Below are positions 1-9,619 of a DNA stretch of 64,000 nt, piece by piece. The stretch's first letter is position 1. Every line of letters begins with the position of its first letter. Origin of the DNA: JACKHO01 sp041398745 (GTDB lineage: Bacteria; Planctomycetota; Planctomycetia; Planctomycetales; Planctomycetaceae). Under the pieces are notes generated by a model, which did no database searches, was not told the origin of the DNA, and saw only the letters and a list, made by a program, of their open reading frames with translations. Where the stretch lies: contig JAWKUB010000005.1 in NCBI GenBank assembly GCA_041398745.1, positions 682,001 through 746,000 on the forward strand, written 5' to 3'. A program made the position numbers and the translations under genes.

Positions 1-1
1 G

Positions 2-850
2 CTCGCAGCTGATGAAGTGCTGACTGTGAATGGTGTGGCGATTTCGCTGAATGCTGGCTCAACGCAGACTCAGGTCATCAACCGCATTAACGAGTACAGC
101 TCGCAAACCGGCGTCACCGCCGATGCGAACGGTGCTGGTGGTGCCACCCGGTTGTACACCTCGGAATTTGGCTCAAACGCCTCACTGTCCGTTGTGTCCA
201 ACACCGCCGCTGCTGCAACCAGCTCTGGTTTCGGTACGACCGCAGTGACCGACACCGGAGTTGATATTCAGGCTTCGATTGATGGTACGACCTACACCGG
301 CACCGGAAATCTTGTGACGGCGAATTCCGGTTCAGCGAGTGGACTTACCATTCGTGTCGGTGTGGCTGCTGCCGATGCCACCCTCACCGAAACCGGTGCC
401 CAGGGGAACGTCACCGTGACCGACAACTCGCTTGTCTTCCAAATTGGTGCCAACGCCAACCAGACCGCGAAAATTGCCATCGGCAAGTCAAATCCTGGCT
501 CGCTCGGCGTCGGCGTGACTGGCAATCAGTTCTCCAGCCTGGCTGACATTGATGTCACTTCGGCATCAAAAGCTCAGGATGCCATTAGCGTCATCGATGC
601 TGCTATCGATGACATCACCAACCTGCGGGGTGATCTCGGAGCGTTCCAGTCGAACACGCTCTCGTCCACCGCGAACAACCTCCGGGCCACACTGGAGAAC
701 ACGGTGAACGCCGAGTCCGTCATTCGTGACACCGACTTCGCTGCGGAAATTGCCAACTTCACGAAGAACCAGGTGCTGGTCCAAGCCGGTACTTCCGTCC
801 TCGGAAATGCCAATCAGTTGCCGCAGCAAATCCTCTCGTTGCTGCGATAG
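2..850 (+). CDS. Flagellin, C-terminal part (5' end outside window)
   Basis: The reading frame is already open at the left edge, so the N-terminal coiled-coil domain lies outside the window and about 282 residues are visible. The first visible stretch (LTVNGVAISLNAGST) resembles a flagellin IN motif of the variable domain. The last 80 residues carry the conserved flagellin C-terminal helix, with NAESVIRDTDFAAEIANF followed by a QILSLLR end, which packs into the filament core. The middle is rich in Thr, Ala, Gly and Asn, as surface-exposed flagellin domains are. Flagellin is exported by the flagellar type III apparatus and polymerises into the filament. The cap gene fliD and the flagellin chaperone gene fliS follow on the same strand, which supports the call. 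Confidence 0.93.
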   Translation, partial: LAADEVLTVNGVAISLNAGSTQTQVINRINEYSSQTGVTADANGAGGATRLYTSEFGSNASLSVVSNTAAAATSSGFGTTAVTDTGVDIQASIDGTTYTGTGNLVTANSGSASGLTIRVGVAAADATLTETGAQGNVTVTDNSLVFQIGANANQTAKIAIGKSNPGSLGVGVTGNQFSSLADIDVTSASKAQDAISVIDAAIDDITNLRGDLGAFQSNTLSSTANNLRATLENTVNAESVIRDTDFAAEIANFTKNQVLVQAGTSVLGNANQLPQQILSLLR

Positions 851-871
851 TTTCTCGCGACCAAAGGTCCT

Positions 872-902
872 CCATCAGTACCCCACTCCGAGGTACTGGT
901 GG
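872..902 (+). terminator. Stem-loop after flagellin gene
   Basis: Two 11-base arms (872-882 and 892-902, one mismatch) form a hairpin about 20 bases after the flagellin stop codon. No T-run follows, so it could be a transcript-stabilising 3' hairpin rather than an intrinsic terminator. Confidence 0.4.
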
Positions 903-979
903 AGTGATCGGAGGTTTCGCAATTTCATAATCCAACTTTCCAATTCCCGAATTCCAGTGGACGAAGCGTCGAGGTCGAC

Positions 980-2971
980 ATGATTACCATCGATGGACTC
1001 GTTTCTGGAATCGACACGCAAGCCATTCTCGACGGCCTGCTCCAAATCCAGAAGCAGCGACTGGATCGACTGACCCTGCAGAAGCAAGAGATCCTCACCA
1101 AGCAAGCCGCTTTTCAAGGCATTGAAGCCTCGGTCGTCTCGTTTCGAAGTGCCATCTCTCGGCTGGTTCGTAGTCGTGGTAGCGTCTTCTCTCAAAGTGA
1201 AATTACCAGCTCTGATGATTCAATTGTCACGGCGACATCAAAAGGGGAAGTCGCTCCGGGTGTGTTTCATGTTTCCGTGGAATCGATTGCCCGTGCCCAC
1301 CAGGTGGCATCCCAATCGTTGTCCACTGCCGACTCACTGGTCACTCAGGGAACTTTAGAGATTCGTTCAGGCAATGGCCCCGTCGCGACCATTACGATTG
1401 ATGACTCCAACGACACACTGCAAGGGGTCACTGACTCGATTAACTCCGCAGATGTCGGAGTGTCAGCAGCCATCATCCAAGATGGAACCGGCTACCGCAT
1501 TCTGCTGACGGCAGACGAGACGGGGACCGACCACGAACTGCAAATTACCAACAACCTCGCTGCTGACAATGGCGGAGCCACTCAGGTGCAGTTCGACTTG
1601 AATTCACCGGTGCAGGAAGCGGCAAACTCCATTGTTCAATTGGGCCAAGGCGCTGGAGCGATTCAAGCGGTTTCCCAGGACACACAACTCGATGGGCTGA
1701 TTCCAAATTTATCACTCGACCTGTTGAAGGCAGCGCCGGGCGAAGTGGTGACCATTCAAATTCGCCCGGACACGGAAGCCTCGAAGACCGCCATCAACGA
1801 TTTCGTCGATGCCTACAACAGCCTCATCGAATCGATTGCACAACAAACGCGTTACGTCGCTGAGACCGACCAGGCTGGCGTACTGCTCGGTGAGAACGCC
1901 GTTCTCGACATTCAGAATCGAATTCAAAGTGCCCTTCAGGAAGCGGTGGGCGGAATCGACGGAAAGCTGAATCGTCTCACGGCCATTGGAATTTCATTCA
2001 ACGACGACGGCACTCTGCTCGTCGACTCCGGTCGGTTGGATGATGTCCTTGCCGGACGCGTGGAGGGAGTCACCAGTAAAGACGTACAACGTCTCTTCGC
2101 CTTGACGGGCGAATCTACAAATAGTGGCGTCAGTTTCCTGCTCGGCTCAAGCCGAACCTTGCCGTCATCTGTGCCGTACGAAGTGGACATCAGTCGCGCT
2201 GCGGAACGTGCCGAATTGACGGGTGCCACGCCACTCGCCGTCAGTACGGTCATTGATGGGACGAACGACAACGCCGTACTGACTGTCGACTCGCAACAAA
2301 TTGAAATCAATCTGGAACACGGCACGTATTCGCAGGGTGAGTTGGTTGACCTGGTTGCCAGCACCATCAACGCTCAGCCCGACTTGCTGGGGCGACGCGT
2401 TACGGGCATTCTCAATGGCGGCGGCACGCTGTCCCTGCGTTCTGATTCATATGGCCAAAGTTCCGAACTGACATTTGAGTCGGGAACATTGCTGTCCACC
2501 ATTGGATTCAGCGGCGGCGAAACGGATAAAGGTGTGGATGTCGCGGGGCGATTCCTCGTCAACGGCGTCGCGGAAGATGCCTCTGGCAGCGGACGTGTGC
2601 TCACGGGACTTTCGGGGAATGATCATACCGCCGACTTACAATTGCTGGTATCGCTTTCCGCTGGTGACATCACGCCCGACTCCGAAGCGGATTTGACGGT
2701 CACTCAGGGAATTGGATCGCGACTGGATAGCCTGCTCGGGAAACTGCTCGACGTGGACAACGGCCAGCTGGGAATTGTCAAACGGGGATTCGACGCCCGA
2801 GCGGAATCGATCCAGACGACGATCGACCGGCAGAACGAAACATTTGATTTACAGCGCGACCGCCTGCTCAGAGAGCTGATTTCTCTGGAATCGGCCATCA
2901 GTCAAATTCAGAACACAAGCTCCCTGTTAGGGGCTCAATTGGCGTCATTGCCGAATCCATCACGGAATTAG
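980..2971 (+). CDS. fliD: Flagellar filament cap protein FliD (hook-associated protein 2)
   Basis: This 663-residue protein is the filament cap that helps flagellin subunits fold and insert at the tip. It starts with MITIDGLVSGIDTQAILDGL, the usual FliD N-terminus ending in an amphipathic helix and coiled coil. FliD_N spans roughly residues 1-100. A flagellin-IN-like stretch and the FliD_C region follow, and a C-terminal coiled coil (about 590-655) contains the ESIQTTIDRQNETFDLQRDR segment. A GAGG Shine-Dalgarno-like sequence sits about 9 bases before the ATG. The protein is at the long end for FliD; the extra length is in the central beta-rich domains. It sits between flagellin and fliS, the usual filament-assembly order. 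Confidence 0.93.
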   Translation: MITIDGLVSGIDTQAILDGLLQIQKQRLDRLTLQKQEILTKQAAFQGIEASVVSFRSAISRLVRSRGSVFSQSEITSSDDSIVTATSKGEVAPGVFHVSVESIARAHQVASQSLSTADSLVTQGTLEIRSGNGPVATITIDDSNDTLQGVTDSINSADVGVSAAIIQDGTGYRILLTADETGTDHELQITNNLAADNGGATQVQFDLNSPVQEAANSIVQLGQGAGAIQAVSQDTQLDGLIPNLSLDLLKAAPGEVVTIQIRPDTEASKTAINDFVDAYNSLIESIAQQTRYVAETDQAGVLLGENAVLDIQNRIQSALQEAVGGIDGKLNRLTAIGISFNDDGTLLVDSGRLDDVLAGRVEGVTSKDVQRLFALTGESTNSGVSFLLGSSRTLPSSVPYEVDISRAAERAELTGATPLAVSTVIDGTNDNAVLTVDSQQIEINLEHGTYSQGELVDLVASTINAQPDLLGRRVTGILNGGGTLSLRSDSYGQSSELTFESGTLLSTIGFSGGETDKGVDVAGRFLVNGVAEDASGSGRVLTGLSGNDHTADLQLLVSLSAGDITPDSEADLTVTQGIGSRLDSLLGKLLDVDNGQLGIVKRGFDARAESIQTTIDRQNETFDLQRDRLLRELISLESAISQIQNTSSLLGAQLASLPNPSRN

Positions 2972-2993
2972 GCTAAAGGCCATTTCGAAACCA

Positions 2994-3030
2994 GGTGGCA
3001 CAGACATTCCTGTCTGTGTTGCGGTGCCAC
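2994..3030. repeat. Dispersed palindromic repeat, copy 1
   Basis: Bases 2994-3018 are identical over 25 bases to 49222-49246. The core is a hairpin with 8-base arms CACAGACA and TGTCTGTG around TTCC. In this copy an outer pair, GTGGCAC at 2995-3001 and GTGCCAC at 3024-3030, makes a nested palindrome. It lies between fliD and fliS, where it may act as a terminator or REP-like element. Confidence 0.75.
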
Positions 3031-3116
3031 GCAAATCCATTTCACGCCCCACTTCGAGATGGTTGCAGCACTGCAAAGCTCCGCGTCATCAGTACTACTA
3101 AACTTGAGAGGATTCC

Positions 3117-3536
3117 ATGTCCGGACTTTCTGCCTATCAACAGGTTTCCACCCGTCAGCTGACAAGAATCGATTTGCTCGTTGCGCTGTACGATGCAACG
3201 CTGCGTAGTTTGAAGCGTGGAGCAACCTTGTTAATTCAGGGTGCTGATGTGGAGTTCCAACAGGAACGACTCAAGGCCACGCGTTTGCTGTTGGGGCTGT
3301 TGAGTGGCATCGATTCGGAGTACGACGAGGTCGCGAAGAACACATACCGACTTGTTGTCTTCGCGCTTGACCAAATCTCGGAGCGTTCACCGAGTCATTG
3401 GGAATCAGCGCGTGAAGTGATTTCACAGCTTCGTGAAGGATTTCACTCCATACGTGCCGAAGCAAACCGCTTGCAGGCAACGGGTGAGATCCCGGACATC
3501 CAGGCTGAGAGCACCATGTCTCTCTCAGTCGGCTGA
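3117..3536 (+). CDS. fliS: Flagellin export chaperone FliS
   Basis: This all-helical 139-residue protein fits the FliS family in length and pattern. The N-terminal YQQVSTRQLTRIDLLVALYD segment matches the FliS start (Y-x-x-x-x-V... P/LxxLIxMLYDGAI). FliS binds the C-terminal helix of flagellin in the cytoplasm and keeps it unpolymerised until export. A GAGAGG Shine-Dalgarno sequence lies five bases before the ATG. It is 145 bases downstream of fliD, on the same strand. The C-terminal 20 residues are Ser/Glu rich and weakly conserved. Confidence 0.82.
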   Translation: MSGLSAYQQVSTRQLTRIDLLVALYDATLRSLKRGATLLIQGADVEFQQERLKATRLLLGLLSGIDSEYDEVAKNTYRLVVFALDQISERSPSHWESAREVISQLREGFHSIRAEANRLQATGEIPDIQAESTMSLSVG

Positions 3537-3733
3537 ACAGTTTCGGCAGTTTTGGCGTCACCGCCGGTTCTGAATGCCCGAGAACAGCTCATGGTTTCAC
3601 GCACGCGCGAGAAATTCTACGCAGGCAGCGGCAAACCCCGCGAAACGAGGTTGTTCCTCTGTCGAATTCGGGCTTAGAACTGCATTAGCTCAGTGTGGCC
3701 TCTCCTCCTTCAAAGACACAATGCGGGATCGTC

Positions 3734-4393
3734 ATGATTTCCAAGCAGCCTAAGTCCACAATTCTCGTAGCCTGTGACACGCGCCTTTCAGCGCAGGCAC
3801 TCTCTTGGGGACTGGAGTGCCATTTGCAGGAAATGCAGGTGGTCTCGGTCTGGTCGCTGGAGGAACTGAAGCATCGGTTCCATATGGAGGCCCCGGTGCT
3901 GGTGCTGCTCGATGAAGCGATGGCCATGCAGGCGATTCGCATTCTGTCGGGATTCGTCGAAGTCCGCGTTCGTAATTCTCGACTGGCAGTGCTGGCAAAC
4001 GAACTCACGCAGGGACAGCTCAGTTACGTCGTTCATAATCGCGTCACGGGACTCATTTCCCGCGACCGCTCACTTCCCGAGTTGGCGCGTGAACTCGGAC
4101 TTGTGATTTCCGGGTCTCCCGTAGTTGCGGAGGAATTCGTCGAACACGTGCAATCCGGACGCGACGGATTCCTTGAGCCTCGTTACGAAGTTGCCGGGCG
4201 TCTGACAGATCGACAATTGGAAGTTCTCATTCGCATTGCCGAAGGAAACTCCGTTCGCGAAGTCGCCAGCCAGTTGCGGATTTCGCATAAGTCAGTCGAG
4301 AGCCATAAATACCGGGGGATGAAGACTCTGCAAATCGACGACCGCGTCGACCTCTGCCGCTGGGCCATCCGGGAAGGTTTGATTAAGGCCTGA
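3734..4393 (+). CDS. LuxR-type HTH regulator with degenerate receiver domain
   Basis: The 219-residue protein has a C-terminal LuxR/NarL helix-turn-helix (LTDRQLEVLIRIAEGNSVRE, then VASQLRISHKSVESHKYRGM). This domain binds DNA as a dimer. The first 120 residues have the alternating strand/helix pattern of a receiver, with the probable phospho-acceptor in LVLLDEAM. However, the N-terminal acidic pair is reduced to a single Asp (LVACD) and the conserved Lys is not obvious, so phosphorylation is doubtful. An upstream in-frame GTG at 3695 would add 13 residues; the ATG at 3734 fits the domain boundary better. No sensor kinase is adjacent. Its place after fliS suggests a flagellar regulator, which is inference. 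Confidence 0.75.
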   Translation: MISKQPKSTILVACDTRLSAQALSWGLECHLQEMQVVSVWSLEELKHRFHMEAPVLVLLDEAMAMQAIRILSGFVEVRVRNSRLAVLANELTQGQLSYVVHNRVTGLISRDRSLPELARELGLVISGSPVVAEEFVEHVQSGRDGFLEPRYEVAGRLTDRQLEVLIRIAEGNSVREVASQLRISHKSVESHKYRGMKTLQIDDRVDLCRWAIREGLIKA

Positions 4394-4453
4394 TCGAACC
4401 TGTGCGTTCGGAAGATACCATCGCGACACGAGCCGAAGGCTTACTCTCGACGC

Positions 4454-7400
4454 TCAGAAATCAGGGCGAAAACGTTCCGGACGCGGGTTCGAAGAGGGGG
4501 CATCCGACGTTCCCGTTGCTAAGGCATCGGTCGGGCCAATTGGTAGCCGAATCCCAACGGGTCCGCCATCCGGAGCCCAGGTTGCCGCAGCACAGGAAGA
4601 TTCTAGAGCGACTGACTCCGCAACGAATTCCTCAAGTTCTGGAAGTGACTGTGCAAGTAGAACCTGTCGCACACTAGTCACAGCGTCAAGAATCTGGCCC
4701 GGCTGCAAAGCTTCACGAGCAGCGGAGAATGACACTTTCGAAGTCCCGTCAGCTACCCATTCCCAATGTGCCAATTGTGGTGAGAATCCGCAGTCGGCTT
4801 CCCACCAGTCGAGTTGCTGACCACTTGCCACGTCACTCGATGTTGCCAAGATGGCGGTCGAGTCGTCATGACTTATTGGAAGGAACAAGCACTCTCTGGA
4901 AAAGATTCGTACATGGATGTCTTCGGGAAGACTATTTGCCGCAACGACATGCCGCGCAACTGAAGTACAGCGGAACAGTGAGACTTCCGTAGCAGGTCTT
5001 GGCACAATGGAATGCTCGTCACACTGCAGAACGCTGGCAGAAGTCGCGAGAAGTGAGTTGATGCATTCTAAATTCACGCCGCTTGCTCCAAATTCAAACA
5101 GCATATGCTCACTCTTCAGCAATGACTGACTGACAAGCAAATTCAAGAGTTCACTTTGTTCGTTGACGACTGCAATGAGCGGCTGACTCGCCGTTTTGCG
5201 TTCGGAACTGAGTTCACATTGGTCAACGAGTGCACTGGAGTCGGTGAGTCGCAACAGCGTTTGCGGATACTGCCGCTGACCACCATCGGGTAGTTTCATC
5301 CGAGCGTTCACTAGCTCCAGGTGTCCGGCCGCAATATCAAACCAGACATCATCTCCCGTATCCGCCTCTGGTTGGAGGGTGAGCGGACGACCCTCAGATT
5401 GCTCAAAAACAATTCTAACTCGCTTACCTGTGAGCTTAAGAGTTGGTAGCGGCCTCAATCCAGCTCCGAAACAAATGACGGTCGATCCATTGGGACATTG
5501 CGGCCCGTTGAGAAAATCATTGAACTGCGCTGCACGCCTTAAATCGAAACGGATTGTCGAATTCGCCGTCGTGACTAATTCAAAGTCATCGGGAAGTTGA
5601 CGTCGGTTGGATGCCGCTTGAATTCGCGCATGTATGCCCGGTGCTATTCTCGCTACGGATTCAGGATTAACCCCAAAGAAAGGATCGCCATTGGCCCGCA
5701 CGTCAATGGCCGGCGCAACTTGTTGTACGACGAGGTCGGGGTCGCGGAATTCTCTTATTGGCGATGCGGTCGGCAGATTGCGAACTGCTTCTTCTGGAAG
5801 CGGCTGCTTCCAGAATTGACGCCAATGCGCCACATCGGAGACGGTCTCGGAATCCACCTCGGTCAGTTGTTCGCAGTTGATGAACCGCAGGTGTTCGTAT
5901 TCCAGTTGAACTGCATCCACCGTGGGATGCTCCAAATCCGCAATTTCTGCCAGCGGCCAGTCGTGGAAACTTATGAATGCCGAATTGGATTTCGTACCGA
6001 GGCAAATCGACCGCCGAAAACGCAGCTCAACCGGGGCTGGTGTTTCATCTGGCGTACCGTCAAACCGAAACACTCCCGCGGCGCCATACATTGAGCAACT
6101 GAGCATTCCAATTCGTCGTGTCGACTCTTTGGCAACGACACTCCTCTGGTCTCCTCCGTCGCTCATACGAACCAACGGAAAGGCCGTCGATGTCAACAGG
6201 CAGTTGCCACAGAGCAAATCACAGTCATCGGCCTGAACGGAAATGGTCGACAGGGGACCGAACACACTGCAGTTCTCCAGCAGGACACGATTGTTATTCA
6301 CAGAGCGCCCCCGAACATGAACGGCAGTTACGGACGCCGGGGATGCGGAATCGTTACGGGTTACGACCGACCAGGTACTGTTGTGAGCAACGAGGTCTGA
6401 ATCCTGCAGGTCAATCAAACTCAGTTCCTTTGATTCGGCCCCGGAATTCTGATGACCAACAAACACAACATGGATGTTCTCTAAGTGAAGACGTCCTCGG
6501 TGAATTCTCAGCCAGTGGGCTTCTTTTGAATCGACGTCGACCAATAGGGTCGTGCCAACATTCGCATTCCCTCGAAGTACCACATCGCGAGGGAGTGCGC
6601 TGTTGGTAGCGACAAATTCCAGTGGTCCTGTTCGATATGGCCCCGGTGATGTGAACTCAAATGTAATGGAGTCATTACCAATACCCTTTGCGGCATCCAG
6701 GAGACTTCGATAACTGCCGGGCTTCTGACCATGTCGATCGATGACACGCACAGCCGTGCCATGTGTTGTCGGACGCATCCATTCTTCCCGCAGCCATGCA
6801 GGAAGAAGTCGCGATAGGAAATCATCGTGCTTGTCACCGGCGTCGTCGAGGCCCGGGAAATCGACCAGCTCAACCGTCGCGGCGTCCACTGGTTCTACCT
6901 CGACGACGTCAGGCGCAACATCTTGCGGCGGCCCGGCTTCTTCGAGATGGACAGGTGTCACCGGATCGTCCTCAAGCGACTCCAGCATCCCAGGCTGCGC
7001 GGACCCGGCAGACACCAACCACCAAATGACCAGACCAATGACAATGACGGCAACCAGCACCCAGCCAAGTCGGTTCCAGTCCAGTTGAATTCCCGGCCCG
7101 CTCGAAGCATTCTGCTTCTGAGGCAGTGGCGTCTCAGGGGTCGAGCGACTTGGCGGAGTACGCAGTTTTTCTTTGGACGGACTCTCACGGACCGAGGAAT
7201 TCCGAGACGTGCGAACACCAGTAGTCGGTTCCGGCGAAGACTTCTGTTTCGCGGGCATGCGTCGCGACGGCTTGGCCTTCTTATCTTTTCTGTTTTTGGA
7301 CGGCGCGGCAGTCGAAGGCTCATCCGACTCCTCGGGCATTGTCACTTCCACGTCGGCATGTGTCGTGGGACTTTCGAGCGTCTGAACGGAAAGCGGCGTT

Positions 7401-8371
7401 TGGTTCGTGTCGTTGAGAACGAAATCGCTGGAGTCATTCAGGTTTGACGCTTCAGATGCCAAGGCGGCGAGGAGATCTGACGAAACCTCACGTCGCGTCA
7501 AACTGGCTTCTGCCAAATCGGTCAGAAGTTCTGCAGGAGTCTGATAACGCTCTTCCGGCTTCTTCGCCATCATGCGCTGAATGACGGCTACGACGCCTGG
7601 CGGAACGCTGGGATTAAACTGACGCGGGTCGGGCACCGGCTCAGAAGCATGTGCCCGCAACTTGTTCGTAATCCCGCTGCCGGGGTAAGGAATGCGGTTT
7701 GTCAACATGTGGAACCAACTGCATCCCAACGAGTAAATGTCGCTGCGAATGTCCGCCGCACGACTGTCTCGCGCTTGCTCGGGCGACATATAGTCCACCG
7801 TGCCAACGGTGGTTCCCGCGCGCGTAATGGATGAGTCAAGTTCCTCATCCATGAACCGGGCCAGTCCCATATCGGCCAGCTTCACCGTGCCGTCCGCCTT
7901 AATCATGATGTTCGACGGCTTAATGTCACGATGCACAATATTCTTGCCGTGCGCGTGCTCCAGGGCCGTGGCAACCTGTCGGATGATGTCTACCGACCGC
8001 CGCACAGGAAGCACGCCCCGCTTTTTCATCCATTGCAGAATGTCGATTCCGTCGACGTATTCCAGCGCCAGGTACAAGTGACCTTCAATTTCCCCCGACT
8101 CATACACCGAAATGATATTGCGATGCTGCAAATGTGCGGCCGTTTGACCTTCTGACTGAAACCGCTTCACAAGCAGTGGATTGGCTTCACGGTCCTTGGT
8201 GAGAATTTTAAGGGCAACGGTCCGCTTCAGGTCTCGGTCAATACCGAGGTACACCGTCCCCATGCCGCCGGCACCCAGCTTCCTCTGGATGTCGTACTTG
8301 CCAAACGCCAGTGGCCCGGAAGCCTCACCCGACTTCGGCGTATCACTGGAGTTGGGCGGCTCTTTGCTCAT
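4454..8371 (-). CDS. Receptor-like Ser/Thr protein kinase with large ectodomain
   Basis: The 1305-residue protein begins with a Hanks-type kinase domain (about residues 25-290). It has a glycine loop (KLGAGGMGTVYLG), the ATP lysine in VALKIL, a catalytic HRDIKPSN loop near residue 146, DMGLA in place of DFG, and an SPEQ activation segment. A linker rich in Lys, Arg, Ser and Pro leads to one transmembrane helix (about 436-457, VAVIVIGLVIWWLV). The remaining 840 residues should lie outside the cytoplasmic membrane. They contain regular short beta segments with recurring phrases such as LIDLQDSDLV and LLRLTDSSALVDQCEL, which suggests a parallel beta-helix. Such kinases are abundant in Planctomycetes. 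The ligand and substrates are unknown. It does not overlap its neighbours. Confidence 0.9.
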   Translation of the reverse strand: MSKEPPNSSDTPKSGEASGPLAFGKYDIQRKLGAGGMGTVYLGIDRDLKRTVALKILTKDREANPLLVKRFQSEGQTAAHLQHRNIISVYESGEIEGHLYLALEYVDGIDILQWMKKRGVLPVRRSVDIIRQVATALEHAHGKNIVHRDIKPSNIMIKADGTVKLADMGLARFMDEELDSSITRAGTTVGTVDYMSPEQARDSRAADIRSDIYSLGCSWFHMLTNRIPYPGSGITNKLRAHASEPVPDPRQFNPSVPPGVVAVIQRMMAKKPEERYQTPAELLTDLAEASLTRREVSSDLLAALASEASNLNDSSDFVLNDTNQTPLSVQTLESPTTHADVEVTMPEESDEPSTAAPSKNRKDKKAKPSRRMPAKQKSSPEPTTGVRTSRNSSVRESPSKEKLRTPPSRSTPETPLPQKQNASSGPGIQLDWNRLGWVLVAVIVIGLVIWWLVSAGSAQPGMLESLEDDPVTPVHLEEAGPPQDVAPDVVEVEPVDAATVELVDFPGLDDAGDKHDDFLSRLLPAWLREEWMRPTTHGTAVRVIDRHGQKPGSYRSLLDAAKGIGNDSITFEFTSPGPYRTGPLEFVATNSALPRDVVLRGNANVGTTLLVDVDSKEAHWLRIHRGRLHLENIHVVFVGHQNSGAESKELSLIDLQDSDLVAHNSTWSVVTRNDSASPASVTAVHVRGRSVNNNRVLLENCSVFGPLSTISVQADDCDLLCGNCLLTSTAFPLVRMSDGGDQRSVVAKESTRRIGMLSCSMYGAAGVFRFDGTPDETPAPVELRFRRSICLGTKSNSAFISFHDWPLAEIADLEHPTVDAVQLEYEHLRFINCEQLTEVDSETVSDVAHWRQFWKQPLPEEAVRNLPTASPIREFRDPDLVVQQVAPAIDVRANGDPFFGVNPESVARIAPGIHARIQAASNRRQLPDDFELVTTANSTIRFDLRRAAQFNDFLNGPQCPNGSTVICFGAGLRPLPTLKLTGKRVRIVFEQSEGRPLTLQPEADTGDDVWFDIAAGHLELVNARMKLPDGGQRQYPQTLLRLTDSSALVDQCELSSERKTASQPLIAVVNEQSELLNLLVSQSLLKSEHMLFEFGASGVNLECINSLLATSASVLQCDEHSIVPRPATEVSLFRCTSVARHVVAANSLPEDIHVRIFSRECLFLPISHDDSTAILATSSDVASGQQLDWWEADCGFSPQLAHWEWVADGTSKVSFSAAREALQPGQILDAVTSVRQVLLAQSLPELEEFVAESVALESSCAAATWAPDGGPVGIRLPIGPTDALATGTSDAPSSNPRPERFRPDF

Positions 8372-8534
8372 TCAACTGTCATATTTCGAAGACCCTGCAG
8401 GTCGCGGTTTGTCACCGCAAACGTAGCTTACGTCATCAAACTGAAGTTGGGAAACCGCAGGATGCGACGTCACCCTGAATGAGTACAGATTTAACCGTTT
8501 TCTCCGCTTTTTTGATTCGAGACATGCCTGAATA

Positions 8535-9608
8535 TCAGCCATAACTGCCAATGGACGTTGCAGTGCCGGCCGCGGCCGTGCTGAGAATGTCTCGAATGGC
8601 ATCGGCCGCAACAATGACGTCCGCTTCGGTGATATCGAGGTGTGTGCAAGCTCGCAGTCGTTGCGGTCCACCTGCAGGATTAATGTGGACGCCGCGCTCT
8701 TTCAACAACTGTGAAAGTTGTGCTGCCGTTCCCCAGGCTGCGTCGACTTCAAAAAAGACCAAATTCGTTTCCACCCGTTTCAGGTCGACATGGACGCTGT
8801 CGAGTTCCGCAAGTCGCTCTGCAAAAAGGCGTGCGTTGGCATGATCATCTACCAGTCGCTCAACATGGTGTTCCAATGCATGAATCGCGGCGGCGGCCAC
8901 AATTCCGGCCTGTCGCAATGCGCCACCGAACAGCTTCCGTGCCCGTCGAGCGCGGGCCATGTCCTCCGCAGTTCCCACCAGGGCCGAGCCCATGGGACAA
9001 CCCAAACCCTTGGAAAAACAGATAGAGACCGTGTCGACGTGCGAAACCAATTCGGCGACGTCGTATCCTTGCGCGGCACAGGCATTGAATAGCCTCGCGC
9101 CGTCCAAATGGACTTTCATGTCATGCTCATGAGCCCATTGGCAAATGTCGGCGAATTGCTGCAGGGAATATGTCCGGCCACCGCCGAGATTGGTCGAGTT
9201 TTCGAGGCACAGCAGGCGAGTCGGTGAAAAGTGCTGATTCGGTGGTCGCAGTTGCCCTTTCACATCGTCAACGCTGAGCAGTCCGCCGTCCCCTTGAATG
9301 TATCGACAGCTCACTCCGCTGAGCACTGCCGGCGCACCGCCCTCATAGTTCGCAATGTGCCCGGTCGACTCGATGAGGAGTTCATCACCCCCGCGGCAAT
9401 GCGTCCAGACACCCATTTGATTCGACTGGGTTCCACTACAGGCAAATACCGCAGCCTCCTTACCCAACCGCTCGGCAACCATTTGCTCGAGTCGGTTAAC
9501 GGTCGGATCTTCACCCACCATGTCGTCGCCACAGACGGCATGGGCAATGGCCTGACGCATGGCTGGCGTAGGCTGAGTGAATGTGTCGCTGCGAAGTTCA
9601 ACCGGCAT
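8535..9608 (-). CDS. ltaE: Low-specificity L-threonine aldolase
   Basis: This 357-residue PLP enzyme cleaves L-threonine or L-allo-threonine to glycine and acetaldehyde. It begins VELRSDTFTQPTPAMRQAIA, the typical family start (DLRSDTxTxPTxxMRxAM). It contains VGEDPTVNRLE, HLDGARLFN and the PLP-binding lysine in CFSKGLGCPMGSAL. Length and domain order match the fold-type I beta-eliminating lyase family. It ends 11 bases from the upstream end of the next minus-strand frame; the DUF1549/DUF1553 gene stops at 9620, just before this gene starts, so the two may be co-transcribed. Confidence 0.93.
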   Translation of the reverse strand: MPVELRSDTFTQPTPAMRQAIAHAVCGDDMVGEDPTVNRLEQMVAERLGKEAAVFACSGTQSNQMGVWTHCRGGDELLIESTGHIANYEGGAPAVLSGVSCRYIQGDGGLLSVDDVKGQLRPPNQHFSPTRLLCLENSTNLGGGRTYSLQQFADICQWAHEHDMKVHLDGARLFNACAAQGYDVAELVSHVDTVSICFSKGLGCPMGSALVGTAEDMARARRARKLFGGALRQAGIVAAAAIHALEHHVERLVDDHANARLFAERLAELDSVHVDLKRVETNLVFFEVDAAWGTAAQLSQLLKERGVHINPAGGPQRLRACTHLDITEADVIVAADAIRDILSTAAAGTATSIGSYG

Positions 9609-9619
9609 GGAAAAACAGC

